Below the pieces are notes generated by a model. It was not told where the DNA came from. It worked only from the letters and a program-made list of their open reading frames with translations, and ran no database searches. Positions 11,235 to 22,161 of a stretch of DNA of 64,000 nt are shown here, piece after piece (position 1 is the stretch's first letter; each line of letters starts with the position of its first letter). The translations under genes were made by a program, and so were the position numbers. Source of the stretch: Hordeum vulgare subsp. vulgare (lineage: Eukaryota; Streptophyta; Magnoliopsida; Poales; Poaceae); NCBI RefSeq assembly GCF_904849725.1, contig NC_058524.1, positions 552,175,763 through 552,239,762 of the forward strand, read 5' to 3'.

Positions 11235-11995
11235 CATTGGGGAACGTCGCATGGGAAACAAAAACAATTCCTACGCACATGCAATACCTATCCATGGTGA
11301 TGATCATCTACGAGAGGGGAGAGTGAATCTACATACCCTTGTAGATCCCTAAGCGGAAGCGTAAATAACGCGGTTGATGTAGTGGAACATCTTCGCGATC
11401 CAAACCGCAGCCCATCCCGCGATCCCATCATGATCCGCCCCGTATCCCATCACGATCCATCCCTATCTAGTGCCGAACGGATGGCACCTCCACGTTCAGC
11501 ACACGAACAGCTCGATGAAGATCTCCGCCTTCTTGATCCAGCAAGAGAGACAGGGAAATAGATGAGTTCTCCGGCAGCGTGATGGCGCGCCGGTGATGAT
11601 GGTGATCTATTCCTGCAGGGCTTCGCCTAAGCACCACAAGAATCCGATCTAGAGGAAGAACTACAAACTAGAGGAGAGGGTAGCACGTGGCTGAAATTGT
11701 GTCTCAAAAACCCTCAAATCTCTAGTATATATAGGAGGAAGGAGGGGCTAGTCTTGAGCACCAAGGGAGCCTTCCCTTGGCTCAGCCGAATAGGAGAGGA
11801 GTCCTCCTCCAATCCTACTTGGAGTAGGACTCCTCCCCAAGTTGTCCACCTCTTTTGGTTTTTCCACTTTTTACCTCATGGGCTTTCTTTGATTGACTAG
11901 TCAGCCCATCAAGGGATGTTGCGCCACCATCAAGTCCACGTAGCCCTCTTGGGGAGTGGTGGGCCCAACATAGTGGACCCCTGGTACCCATTCGT
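11235..11995 (-). repeat. E1 left (3') LTR, fragment 1 of 3
   Basis: Starts cattggggaacgtcgcatgg, the family terminus with TG changed to CA. It ends at ttcgt (11991-11995), one copy of the E2 target duplication. The LTR continues at 19997. Confidence 0.9.
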
Positions 11996-13826
11996 TGTTG
12001 GGGAACGTCGCATGAGAAACAAAAAAAATTCCTACGCGCACGAAGACCTATCATGGTGATGTCCATCTATGAGAGGGGATATTCGATCTACGTACCCTTG
12101 TAGATCGCACAGCAGAAGCGTTAAGAAACGCGGTTGATGTAGTGGAACGTCCTCACGTCCCTCGATCCGCCCCGCGAACCGTCCCTCGATCCGTCCCACG
12201 ATCTAGTGCCGAACGGACGGCACCTCCGCGTTCAGCACACGTACAGCTCGACGATGATCTCGGCCTTCTTGATCCAGCAAGAGAGACGGAGAGGTAGATG
12301 AGTTCTCCGGCAGCGTGACGGCGCTCCGGAGGTTGGTGGTGATCTAATCTCAGCAGGGCTCCGCCCGAGCTCCGCAGAAACGCGATCTAGAGGTAAAACC
12401 GTGGAGATATGTGGTCGGGCTGCCGTGGCAAAGTTGTCGCAAATCAGCCCTAAAACCTCCGTATATATAGATGGGAGAGGGGGGCCTTGCCTTGGGGCTC
12501 AAGGAGCCCCAAGGGGGTCGACCGAGCCAAGGGGGGGAGTCATCCCCTTCCAAACCGAATCCAACTAGGTTTGGAAGGAGGAGTCCTTCCCCTTTTTCCC
12601 ACCTCCTCTTTTTTTTCTTTTTCTCTTTGATTTTCTTCCTATGGCGCATAGGGCCTTCTTGGGCTGTCCCACCAGCCCACTAATGGCTGGCGCGCCACCC
12701 CCAAGGCCTATGGGCTTCCCCGGGGTGGGTTGCGCCCCCCCCCCCCCCCCCCGGTGAACACCCGGAACCCATTCGTCATTCCCGGTACATTCCCGGTAAC
12801 TCTGAAAACCTTCCGGTAATCAAATGAGGTCATCCTATATATCAATCTTCGTTTCCGGACCATTCCGGAAACCCTCGTGATGTCCGTGATCTCATCCGGG
12901 ACTCCGAACAACATTCGGTAACCAACCATATAACTCAAATACGCATAAAACAACGTCGAACCTTAAGTGTGCAGACCCTAAGGGTTCGAGAATTATGCAG
13001 ACATGACCCGAGTGACTCCTCGGTCAATATCCAATAGCGGGACCTAGATGCCCATATTGGATCCCACATATTCTACGAAGATCTTATCGTTTGAACCTCA
13101 GTGCCAAGGATTCATATAATCCCGTATGTCATTCCCTTTGTCCTTCGGTATGTTACTTGCCCGAGATTCGATCGTCAGTATCCGCATACCTATTTCAATC
13201 TCGTTAACTGGCAAGTCTCTTTACTCTTCCGTAATACAAAATCCCGCAACTTACACTAAGTCACATTGCTTGCAAGGCTTGTGTGTGATGTTGTATTACC
13301 GAGTGGGCCCCGAGATACCTCTCCGTCACACGGAGTGACAAATCCCAGTCTTGATCCATACTAACTCAACGAACACCTTCGGAGATACCTGTAGATCATC
13401 TTTATAGTCACCCAGTTACGTTGTGACGTTTGATACACACAAAGCATTCCTCCGGTGTCAGTGAGTTATATGATCTCATGGTCATAGGAACAAATACTTG
13501 ACACGCAGAAAACAGTAGCAACAAAATGACACGATCAACATGCTACGTCTATTAGTTTGGGTCTAGTCCATCACGTGATTCTCCTAATGACGTGATCCAG
13601 TTATCAAGCAACAACACCTTGTTCATAATCAGAAGACCCTGACTATCTTTGATCAACTGGCTAGCCAACTAGAGGCTTGCTAGGGACAGTGTTTTGTCTA
13701 TGTATCCATACATGTATATAAGTCTTCATTCAATACAATTATAGCATGGATAATAAAAGATTATCTTGATACAGGAATTATAATAATAACTATATTTATT
13801 ATTGCCTCTAGGGCATAATTCCAATA
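11996..13826 (-). repeat. E2 3' LTR
   Basis: Full-length LTR of 1,831 bp from tgttggggaacgtcgcatg to gggcataattccaata, where the usual final ca reads ta. It contains a long C homopolymer near 12738-12753. Open frames on both strands in it (up to about 100 codons) are LTR composition, repeated in every copy, and are not genes. Confidence 0.95.
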
Positions 13827-13841
13827 GTCTCCCACTTGCAC
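13827..13841 (-). other. E2 polypurine tract
   Basis: On the minus strand gtgcaagtgggagac lies immediately before the 3' LTR. This is the plus-strand primer site of the family, and the identical string occurs at 35804 (E1) and 42942 (E3). Confidence 0.8.
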
Positions 13842-13878
13842 TAGAGTCAATAATATAGCCCTCACATCATCATGCGAA

Positions 13879-16800
13879 TTACATTGTAATAAATCTAACA
13901 CCCATACAGTTCTGGTGTTGATCATGCTTTGCCCGTGGAAGAGGTTTAGTCAGCGGGTCTGCTACATTCAGATCCGTGTGCACTTTGCATATATTTACGT
14001 CCTCCCCTTCGACGTAGTCGCGGATGAGGTTGAAGCATCGTTTGATGTGTCTGGTCTTCTTGTGAAACCGTGGTTCCTTTGCTAAGGCAATGGCACCCGT
14101 GTTGTCACAGAACAAGGTTATTGGATTCAGTGCGCTTGGCACCACTCCAAGATCCGTCATGAACTGCTTCATTCAGACACCCTCCTTAGCCGCCTCCGAG
14201 GCAGCCATGTACTCCGCTTCACATGTAGAATCTGCTACGACGCTTTGCTTGGAACTGCACCAGCTTACCGCACCCCCATTAAGAATAAATACGTATCCGG
14301 TCTGCGACTTAGAGTTGTCCGGATCTGTGTCAAAGCTTGCATCGACGTAACCCTTTACGGCGAGCTCTTCGTCACCTCCATACACGAGAAATATCTCCTT
14401 AGTCCTTTTCAGGTACTTCAGGATATTCTTGACCGCCATCCAGTGATCCACTCCTCGATTACTCTGGAACCTGCCTGCCATACTTATGGCGAGGCTAACG
14501 TCCGGTCTAGTGCACAGCATTGCATACATGATAGAACCTATGGCTGAAGCATAGGGGACGGTGCTCATATGCTCTCTATCCTCATCAGTTGCTGGGCACT
14601 GAGTCTTACTCAATCTCGTACCTTGTAAAACTGGCAAGAACCCTTTCTTGGACTGTTCCATTTTGAACCTCTTCAAAACTTTATCAAGGTATGTGCTTTC
14701 TGAAAGTCCTATCAGGCGTTTTGATCTATCCCTGTAGATCTTAATGCCTAGAATGTAAGCAGCTTCTCCTAGGTCCTTCATAGAGAAACTTTTATTCAAG
14801 TAATCCTTTATGCTCTTCAAAAACTATACGTTGTTTCCAATCAGCAATATGTCATCCACATATAATATTAAAACGCCACAGAGCTCCCACTCACTTTCTT
14901 GTAAATACAAGATTCTCCAACCACTTGTATAAACCCAAATGCTTTGATCACCTCATCAAAGCGTTTGTTCCAACTCCGAGATGCTTGCACCAGTCCATAA
15001 ATGGATCGCTGGAGATTGCACACCTTATTAGCATTCTTAGGATCGACAAAACCTTCGGGTTGCATCATATACAACTCTTCCTTAAGGAAACCGTTAAGGA
15101 ACGCCGTTTTGACATCCATCTGCCAAATTTCATAATAGAGAAATGCAGCTATTGCTAACATGATTCTGACGGACTTAAGCATCGCTACGGGTGAGAATGT
15201 CTCATCGTAGTCAACTCCTTGAACTTGTGAAAACCCTTTGCCACAAGTCGAGCTTTATAAACGGTCACATTGCCGTCAGCGTCCGTCTTCTTCTTAAAGA
15301 TCCATTTGTTCTGAATAGCCTTGCGGCCCTCAGGTAGTACTTCCAAAGTCCACACTTTGTTCTCATACATGGATCCTATCTCGGACTTCATGGCCTCTAT
15401 CCATTTGTTGGAATCTGGGCCCACCATTGCTTCTTCATAATTTGCAGGTTCATTGTTGTCTAACAACACGATTGACAAAACGGGATTACCATACCACTCT
15501 GGAGCAGCACGTGGTCTCGTCGACCTGCGTGGTTCGACAGGAACTTGAACCGGAGTTTCATGATCATCATCATTAACTTCCTCCTCAACCGGCGTCGCAA
15601 TGACAGAGGTTTTCCCTTGCCCTGCGCCACCATCTAGAGGGATGAGAGGTTCGACAACCTCATCAAGTTCTATCTTCCTCCCACTCAGTTCTCTCGAGAG
15701 AAACTCCTTCTCGAGAAAAGCTCCGTTTTTAGCGACAAACACTTTGCCCTCGGATTTGAGATAGAAGGTGTACCCAACTATCTCTTTTGGGTAACCTATG
15801 AGGATGCACTTTTCCGCTTTGGGTTCCAGCTTTTCAGGCTGAAGCTTTTTGACATAAGCATCACATCCCCAAACTTTAAGAAACGACAACTTTGGCCTTT
15901 TGCCATACCACAGTTCGTATGGTGTCGTCTCAACGGATTTTGATGGTGCCCTATTTAAAGTGAATGCAGCTGTGTCTAATGCATAACCCCAAAATGATAA
16001 CGGCAAATCGGTAAGAGACATCATAGATCGCACCATCTCTAATAAAGTACGATTACGACGTTCGGACACACCATTACGCTGTGGTGTTCCAGGCGGTGTC
16101 AACTATGAAACAATTCCACATTGTCTTAAGTGAGCAACAAACTCGAAACTCAGATATTCACCCCCATGATCAGACCGTAGGAACTTGATCTTCTTGTTAC
16201 GATGATTTTCAACTTCACTCTGAAATTGCTTGAACTTTTCAAAAGTTTCAGACTTGTGCTTCATTAAGTAGACATAACCATATCTACTCAAATCGTCAGT
16301 GAAGGTGAGAAAATAACGATATCCGCCGCGTGCCTCTACGCTCATCGGACCGCACACATCGGTATGTATGATTTCCAACAAGTCACTGGCATGCTCCATT
16401 GTTCCGGAGAACGGAGTTTTAGTCATCTTGCCCATGAGGCATGGTTCGCACGTGTCAAGTGAATCAAAGTCAAGTGACTCCAAAAGACCATCGGCATGGA
16501 GTTTCTTCATGCGTTTTACACCAATATGATCTAAGCGGCAGTGCCACAAAAATATGGCGCTATCATTGTTAACTCTAACTCTTTTGGTCTCAATGTTATG
16601 TATATGTGTATCACTATCAAGATTCAATATGAAAAATCCTCTCACATTGGGTGCATGACCATAAAAGATGTTACTCATAGAAATAGAACAACCATTATTC
16701 TCTGACTTAAAAGAGTAACCGTCTCGCAATAAACAAGATCCAGATATAATGTTCATGCTCAACGCAGGCACTAAATAACAATTATTCAAGTTCATAACTA

Positions 16801-17857
16801 ATCCTGATGGTAACTGAAGTGAAACTGTGCCGACGGCGATTGCATCAACCTTGGAACCATTTCCTACGCGCATCGTCACTTCATCTTTCGCCAGCCTTCG
16901 TCTATTCTGCAGTTCCTGTTTCGAGTTGCAAATATGAGCAACAGAACCGGTATCGAATACCGACGCACTACTACGAGAGCCGGTAAAGTACACATCAATA
17001 ACATGTATATCAAATATACCTGATTTTTCTTTGGCCGCCTTCTTATCAGCCAGATACTTGGGGCAGTTGCACTTCCAGTGACCCATACCCTTGCAATAGT
17101 AGCACTCTATTTTAGGCTTAGGTCCAGCTTTGGGTTTCTTCGTCGGATTGGCAACAGGCTTGCCGATCTTCTTTGAATTACCCTTCTTGCATTTGTCGTT
17201 TCTCTTGAAACTAGTGGTCTTATTCACCATCAACACTTGATGCTCTTTAGGGAGTTCAGACTCTGCGACTTTCAGCATCGCAAACAACTCGCCGGGTGAC
17301 TTGTTCATCCCTTGCATGTTGTAGTTCAACACAAAGCCCTTATAGCTTGGCGGCAGTGATTGAAGGATTCTATCAGTGATAGCCTCTTGCGGGAGTTCAA
17401 TCCCCAGCTCAGCTAGACGATTTGAGTACCCACACATTTTGAGCACATGTTCACTGAGAAACGAATTCTCCTCCATCTTGCAAGCATAGAATTTATCAGA
17501 GGTCTCATACCTCTCGATCCGGGCGTTCTTCTGAAAGATAAGCTTCAACTCCTGGAACATCTCATATGCTCCATGACGCTCAAAGCGACGTTGAAGTCCC
17601 GGTTCTAAGCCATACAAGACTGCACAATGAACTACTGAGTAGTCCTCCTTACGTGTTAACCAAGCGTTCTTAACATCCTGGTCAGCCGTAGCGGGTGGTT
17701 CATCTCCTAGCGCAGCATTAAGGACATAATCCTTCTTCCCAGCTTGTAATATTAGCTTAAGATTACGAGCCCAGTCTACAAAGTTGCTTCCATCATCTTT
17801 CAACTTAGCTTTCTCTAGGAACGTATTAAAATTCAGGGTGACTGTCGCGTGAGCCAT
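13879..17857 (-). pseudogene. E2 Copia gag-pol polyprotein, five lesions
   Basis: Begins with ATG at 17857 (MAHATVTLNFNTFLEKAKLK). In order on the minus strand: gag of the UBN2/DUF4219 type; a CCHC knuckle (CYYCKGMGHWKCNCP); aspartic protease (FDTGSVAHICN); GAG-pre-integrase (LWHCRLDHIGVKRM); integrase core with HTDVCGPMS and RSDHGGEY; reverse transcriptase with MDVKTAFLNG and the YVDD box; RNase H with FCDNTGAIALA; and the end VRFITM. This PR-IN-RT-RH order defines Copia. Compared with E3, lesions are a TAG at 16103-16105, a frameshift near 15215, a frameshift near 14868, a TAG at 14824-14826 and a TGA at 14173-14175. It would normally make virus-like particles and cDNA; this copy cannot make a full polyprotein. 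Confidence 0.92.
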
Positions 17858-18285
17858 GATCTACAACACAAATATATTCAAAGTGGACTTAGACTATGTT
17901 CAAGATAATTAGAGTTTAACTTAATCAGTTTACTTACTAAACTCCCACTCAAAAAGTACATCTCTCTATTCATTTGAGTGGTTCATGACCCACTTACAGT
18001 AGCTGAAGTCCGATCATCACGTGAGTTGAGTATAGTTTCAGTGGTAAGCATCCCTATGCTAATCATATCATCTATATGATTCATGATCGACCTTTCGGTC
18101 TCATGTGTTCCGAGGCCATGTCTGCACATGCTAGGCTCGTCAAGCTTAACCTGAGTGTTCCACGTGTGCGACTGTTTTACACCCGTTGTATGTGAACGTT
18201 GAGTCTATCACACCCGATCAACACGTGGTGTCTCGAAACGACGAACTGTAGCAACGGTGCACAGTCGGGGAGAACACAATTTCGT
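17858..18285 (-). other. E2 leader remnant
   Basis: Untranslated leader matching E3 (46974 to about 47402) up to cacaatttcgtc. The rest of the leader, including the primer-binding site, is absent. No gene. Confidence 0.8.
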
Positions 18286-19991
18286 CCTTCTTGATCCAGC
18301 AAGAGAGACGGAGTGGAACATCCTCACGTCCCTCGATCCGCCCCGCGAACCGTCCCTCGATCCGTCCCACGATCTAGTGCCAAACAGACGGCACCTCCGC
18401 GTTCAGCACACGTACAGCTCGACGATGATCTCGGCCTTCTTGATCCAGCAAGAGAGACGGAGAGGTAGATGAGTTCTCCGGCAGCGTGACGGCGCTCCGG
18501 AGGTTGGTGGTGATCTAATCTCAGCAGGGCTCCGCCCGAGCTCCGCAGAAACGCGATCTATAGGTAAAACCGTGGAGATATGTGGTCGGGCTGCCGTGGC
18601 AAAGTTATCGCAAATCAGCCCAAAAACCTCCGTATATATAGGTGGGAGAGGGGGGCCTTGCCTTGGGGCTCAAGGAGCCCCAAGGGGGTCGGCCGAGCCA
18701 AGGGGGGAGTCCTCCCCTTCCAAACCGAATCCAACGAGGTTTGGAAGGAGGAGTCCTTCCCCTTTTTCCCACCTCCTCTTTTTTTTCTTTTTCTCTTTGA
18801 TTTTCTTCCTATGGTGCATAGGGCCTTCTTGGGCTGTCCCACCAGCCCACTAAGGGCTGGCGCGCCACCCCCAAGGCCTATGGGCTTCCCCGGAATGGGT
18901 TGCCCCCCCCCCCCCCGGGTGAACACCCGGAACCCATTCGTCATTCCCGGTACATTCCCGGTAACTCCGAAAACCTTCCGGTAATCAAATGAGGTCATCC
19001 TATATATCAATCTTCGTTTCTGGACCATTTCGGAAACCCTCGTGATGTCCGTGATCTCATCCGGGACTCCGAACAACATTCGGTAACCAACCATATAACT
19101 CAAATACGCATAAAACAACGTCGAACCTTAAGTGTGCAGACCCTGCGGGTTCGAGAAGTATGCAGACATGACCCGAGTGACTCCTCGGTCAATATCCAAT
19201 AGCGGGACCTGGATGCCCATATTGTATCCCACATATTCTACGAAGATCTTATCGTTTGAACCTCAGTGTCAAGGATTCATATAATCCCGTATGTCATTCC
19301 CTTTGTCCTTCGGTATGTTACTTGCCCGAGATTCAATCGTCAGTATCCGCATACCTATTTCAATCTCGTTTACCGGCAAGTCTCTTTACTCTTCCGTAAT
19401 ACAAGATCCCGCAACTTACACTAAGTCACATTGCTTGCAAGGCTTGTGTGTGATGTTGTATTACCGAGTGGGCCCCGAGATCTCTCTCCGTCACACGGAG
19501 TGACAAATCCCAGTCTCGATCCATACTAACTCAACGAACACCTTCGGAGATACCTGTAGAGCATCTTTATAGTCACCCAGTTACGTTGTGACGTTTGATA
19601 CACACAAAGCATTCCTCCGGTGTCAGTGAGTTATATGATCTCATGGTCATAGGAACAAATACTTGACACGCAGAAAACAGTAGCAACAAAATGACACGAT
19701 CAACATGCTACGTCTATTAGTTTGGGTCTAGTCCATCACGTGATTCTCCTAATGACGTGATCCAGTTATCAAGCAACAACACCGTGTTCATAATCAGAAG
19801 ACCCTAACTATCTTTGATCAACTGGCTAGCCAACTAGAGGCTTGCTAGGGACAGTGTTTTGTCTATGTATCCACACATGTATATAAGTCTTCATTCAATA
19901 CAATTATAGCATGGATAATAAACGATTATCTTGATACAGGAATTATAATATTAACTATATTTATTATTGCCTCTAGGGCATAATTCCAACA
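18286..19991 (-). repeat. E2 5' LTR, truncated, with filler
   Basis: From about 18314 the sequence is collinear with the LTR, starting at tggaacatcctcacg and running to the terminus at 19991. The first ~145 bp of the LTR are missing. The 28 bases at 18286-18313 are a displaced copy of an LTR stretch that also lies in its proper place near 18436-18463. A poly-C tract lies near 18903-18917. Confidence 0.88.
18633..18640 (-). promoter_or_regulatory. E2 5' LTR TATA-like box
   Basis: tatatata, preceded on the minus strand by cacc, at the same place as in the other LTRs (E3: about 48694). It fits the LTR promoter. Position is inferred from sequence only. Confidence 0.45.
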
Positions 19992-19996
19992 TTCGT

Positions 19997-20373
19997 CACT
20001 CCCGGTACACTGTCGGTGATGCGTGAAATCCTTCCGGAATCCAAATACCAACTTCCTATATATCAATCTTCGTTTCCGGACCATTACGGAACTCCTCGTG
20101 ATGTCCGCTTTCTCATCCGGGACTCGAACAAAACTACGGTCACCAGCGCCTATAACTCAACTATACCGAAACGTCACCGAACCTTAAGTGTGCAGACCCT
20201 GCGGGGTCGAGAACTATGCAGACATGACATGAGACACTCTCCGGTCAATATCCAATAGCGGGACCTGGATGTCCATATTGGATCCTATATATTATACAAA
20301 TATCTTATCGTTTGAACCTCTATGTCAAGGATTCATATAATCCCATATACCATTCCCTTCGTCCTTCGGTATG
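19997..20373 (-). repeat. E1 left (3') LTR, fragment 2 of 3
   Basis: Continues E1 fragment 1 in register. It ends with gtatg (20369-20373), one copy of the E4 target duplication, and resumes at 35133. Confidence 0.9.
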
Positions 20374-21881
20374 TGATACGTCTCCAACGTATCTATAATT
20401 TTTGATGGTTCCATGCTATTATCTTGTCAACTTTGGATGTTTTGTATGCATTTTATATCTTTTTTGGGACTAACCTATTAACTCAGTGACAAGTGCTAGT
20501 TCCTGTTTTTTTTGTGTTTTTGACCCTTTTCACAGAAGAATATTAAACGGAGCCCAAACGGAATAAAACCTTCGGAATGATTTTTTCCGTAACAGAAGAT
20601 ACGCAGGGAACTTCAGAACCAAGGCAAAGGATCCCGGGGGAGGCCACAAGCCCCCTAGCTGCGACATGGGGCGGCGCGCCTACCAGGCTTGTGGGACCCC
20701 CGTGGCTCCTTTGCCCTACTTCTTCCGCCTATAAATTCCCTAAAAATCTGAAACCACGAGAGAGAGCCACGAAAATACATTTCCGCCGCCGCAAGCTTTT
20801 GTCTCTGCAAGATCCCATCTAGGGACCATTCTGGTGCCCTGCCGGAGGGGGGATTCGGACATGGAGGGCTTCTTCATCAACACCATTGCTTCTCTGATGA
20901 TGTGTGAGTAGTTCACCACAAACTTCGGGTCCATAGCTAGTAGCTAGATGGCTTCTTCTCTCTCTTGGATCTTCAATACAAAGTTCTCCATGATCTTCAT
21001 GGAGATCTATCCGATGTAATCTTCTTTGGCGGTGTGCTTGTCGAGATCCGATGAATTGTGGATTTATGATCAGATTATCTATGAATACTATTTGAGTTTC
21101 CTCTGATCTCTTATATGCATGATTTCGTATCCTTGTAATTCTCTTCGAGTTGTGGGTTTCGTTTGGCCAACTTGATCTATAATTCTTGCAACGGGAGAAG
21201 TGCTTGGTTTTGGGTTCATACCGTGTGGTGTCCTCACCCAGTGACAGAAGGGGTAGCGAGGCACGCATCGTGTTGTTGCCATCAAGGGTAAAAAGATGGG
21301 GGTTATATCTATTGCATGAATTTATCCCTCTACATCTTGTCATCTTGGTTAAGGCGTTACTCTTTTTGTTATGAACTCAATACACTAGATGCATGCTGGA
21401 TAGCGGTCGATGTGTGGAGTAATAGTAGTAGATGCAGACAGTATCAGTATACTAGTCTCGGATGTGATGCCTATATGTATGATCATTGCCTTAGATATCA
21501 TCATGACTTTGTGCGGTTCTATCAATTGCTCGACAGTAATTCGTTCACCCACCGTGATACTTGCTATCATGAGAGAAGCCTCTAGTGAACACTATGGCCC
21601 TCGGGTCTACTTCACATCATATTTTCAGCTCTACACTTTTACCTTGTTGCACTTTCCACCTTCAGATCTCACCTTGCAATTAATCGTGAAGGGATTGACA
21701 ACCCCTTTATAGTGTTGGGTGCAAGTTTGTTTGTTTTTGCGCAGGTACATTGGTGACTTGCCTTGATACTCCTACTGGATTGATACCTTGGTTCTCAAAC
21801 TGAGGGAAATACTTACTGCTACTGTGCTGCATCACCCTTTCCTCCTCAAGGGAAAAACCAACGCAAGCTCAAGAGGTAGCA
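20374..21881 (+). repeat. E4 5' LTR
   Basis: 1,508 bp, TG...CA, very similar to the 3' LTR at 33627. It differs by scattered substitutions and small indels, for example an extra tactgctac-like stretch near 21815. Open frames inside are shared by both LTRs and are not genes. Confidence 0.93.
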
Positions 21882-21892
21882 AGAAGGATTTC

Positions 21893-21910
21893 TGGCGCCG
21901 TTGCCGGGGA
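21893..21910 (+). other. E4 primer-binding site (tRNA-Asp type)
   Basis: tggcgccgttgccgggga lies 11 bp after the 5' LTR. It is complementary to the 3' end of plant tRNA-Asp, the usual primer of Athila-type elements. Confidence 0.85.
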
Positions 21911-22161
21911 GTATCAAGTCAAGAATAGTCTCCCATCGACGTGTCAATTTATGGCACCAGGGACTATTCTAAGTGAAGCTTATCCAAGTAACTATCGCAA
22001 ACTCAGCTCTTGCATTTACCTTTTTTGCCTTTTGCCTCTCGTTTTCCTCTCCCCCACTTCTAAAAAACAAAAATTTACAAAAAGATTTGCCTTTTTCGTT
22101 CACCCTTTTCTTTCGCTTGCTTTCTGTTCGCTTGTGTGCTTGTCTGCTTGCTCAAGTCACC

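Larger units (their letters stand above)
11996..19991 (-). mobile_element. E2: BARE1/WIS/Angela-type Copia element inserted in E1 left LTR
   Basis: Minus-strand Copia element with exact target duplication ttcgt (11991-11995 and 19992-19996). Order on the minus strand: truncated 5' LTR (18286-19991), short leader, gag-pol (17857 to 13879), polypurine tract, 3' LTR (11996-13826). The two LTRs look nearly identical over their shared length, so insertion was relatively recent. Relative to E3, about 975 bp are missing at the 5' LTR/leader junction, which removes the LTR end and primer-binding site. It cannot start normal reverse transcription. Confidence 0.95.

Noticed and set aside
13126..13338. 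70-codon ORF conserved at 13126, 19291 and similarly at 42203 and 49322
   Set aside because: The conservation is that of the LTR DNA in recent copies, not of a protein.
20016..20258. 80-codon ORF near a transposon junction
   Set aside because: It lies in fragment 2 of the E1 LTR and matches the corresponding LTR sequence elsewhere.
21973..22161. Upstream in-frame extension of the E4 gag, hydrophobic and signal-like
   Set aside because: It is a T/C-rich leader translated by chance; the second ATG at 22162 begins a normal gag N-terminus.
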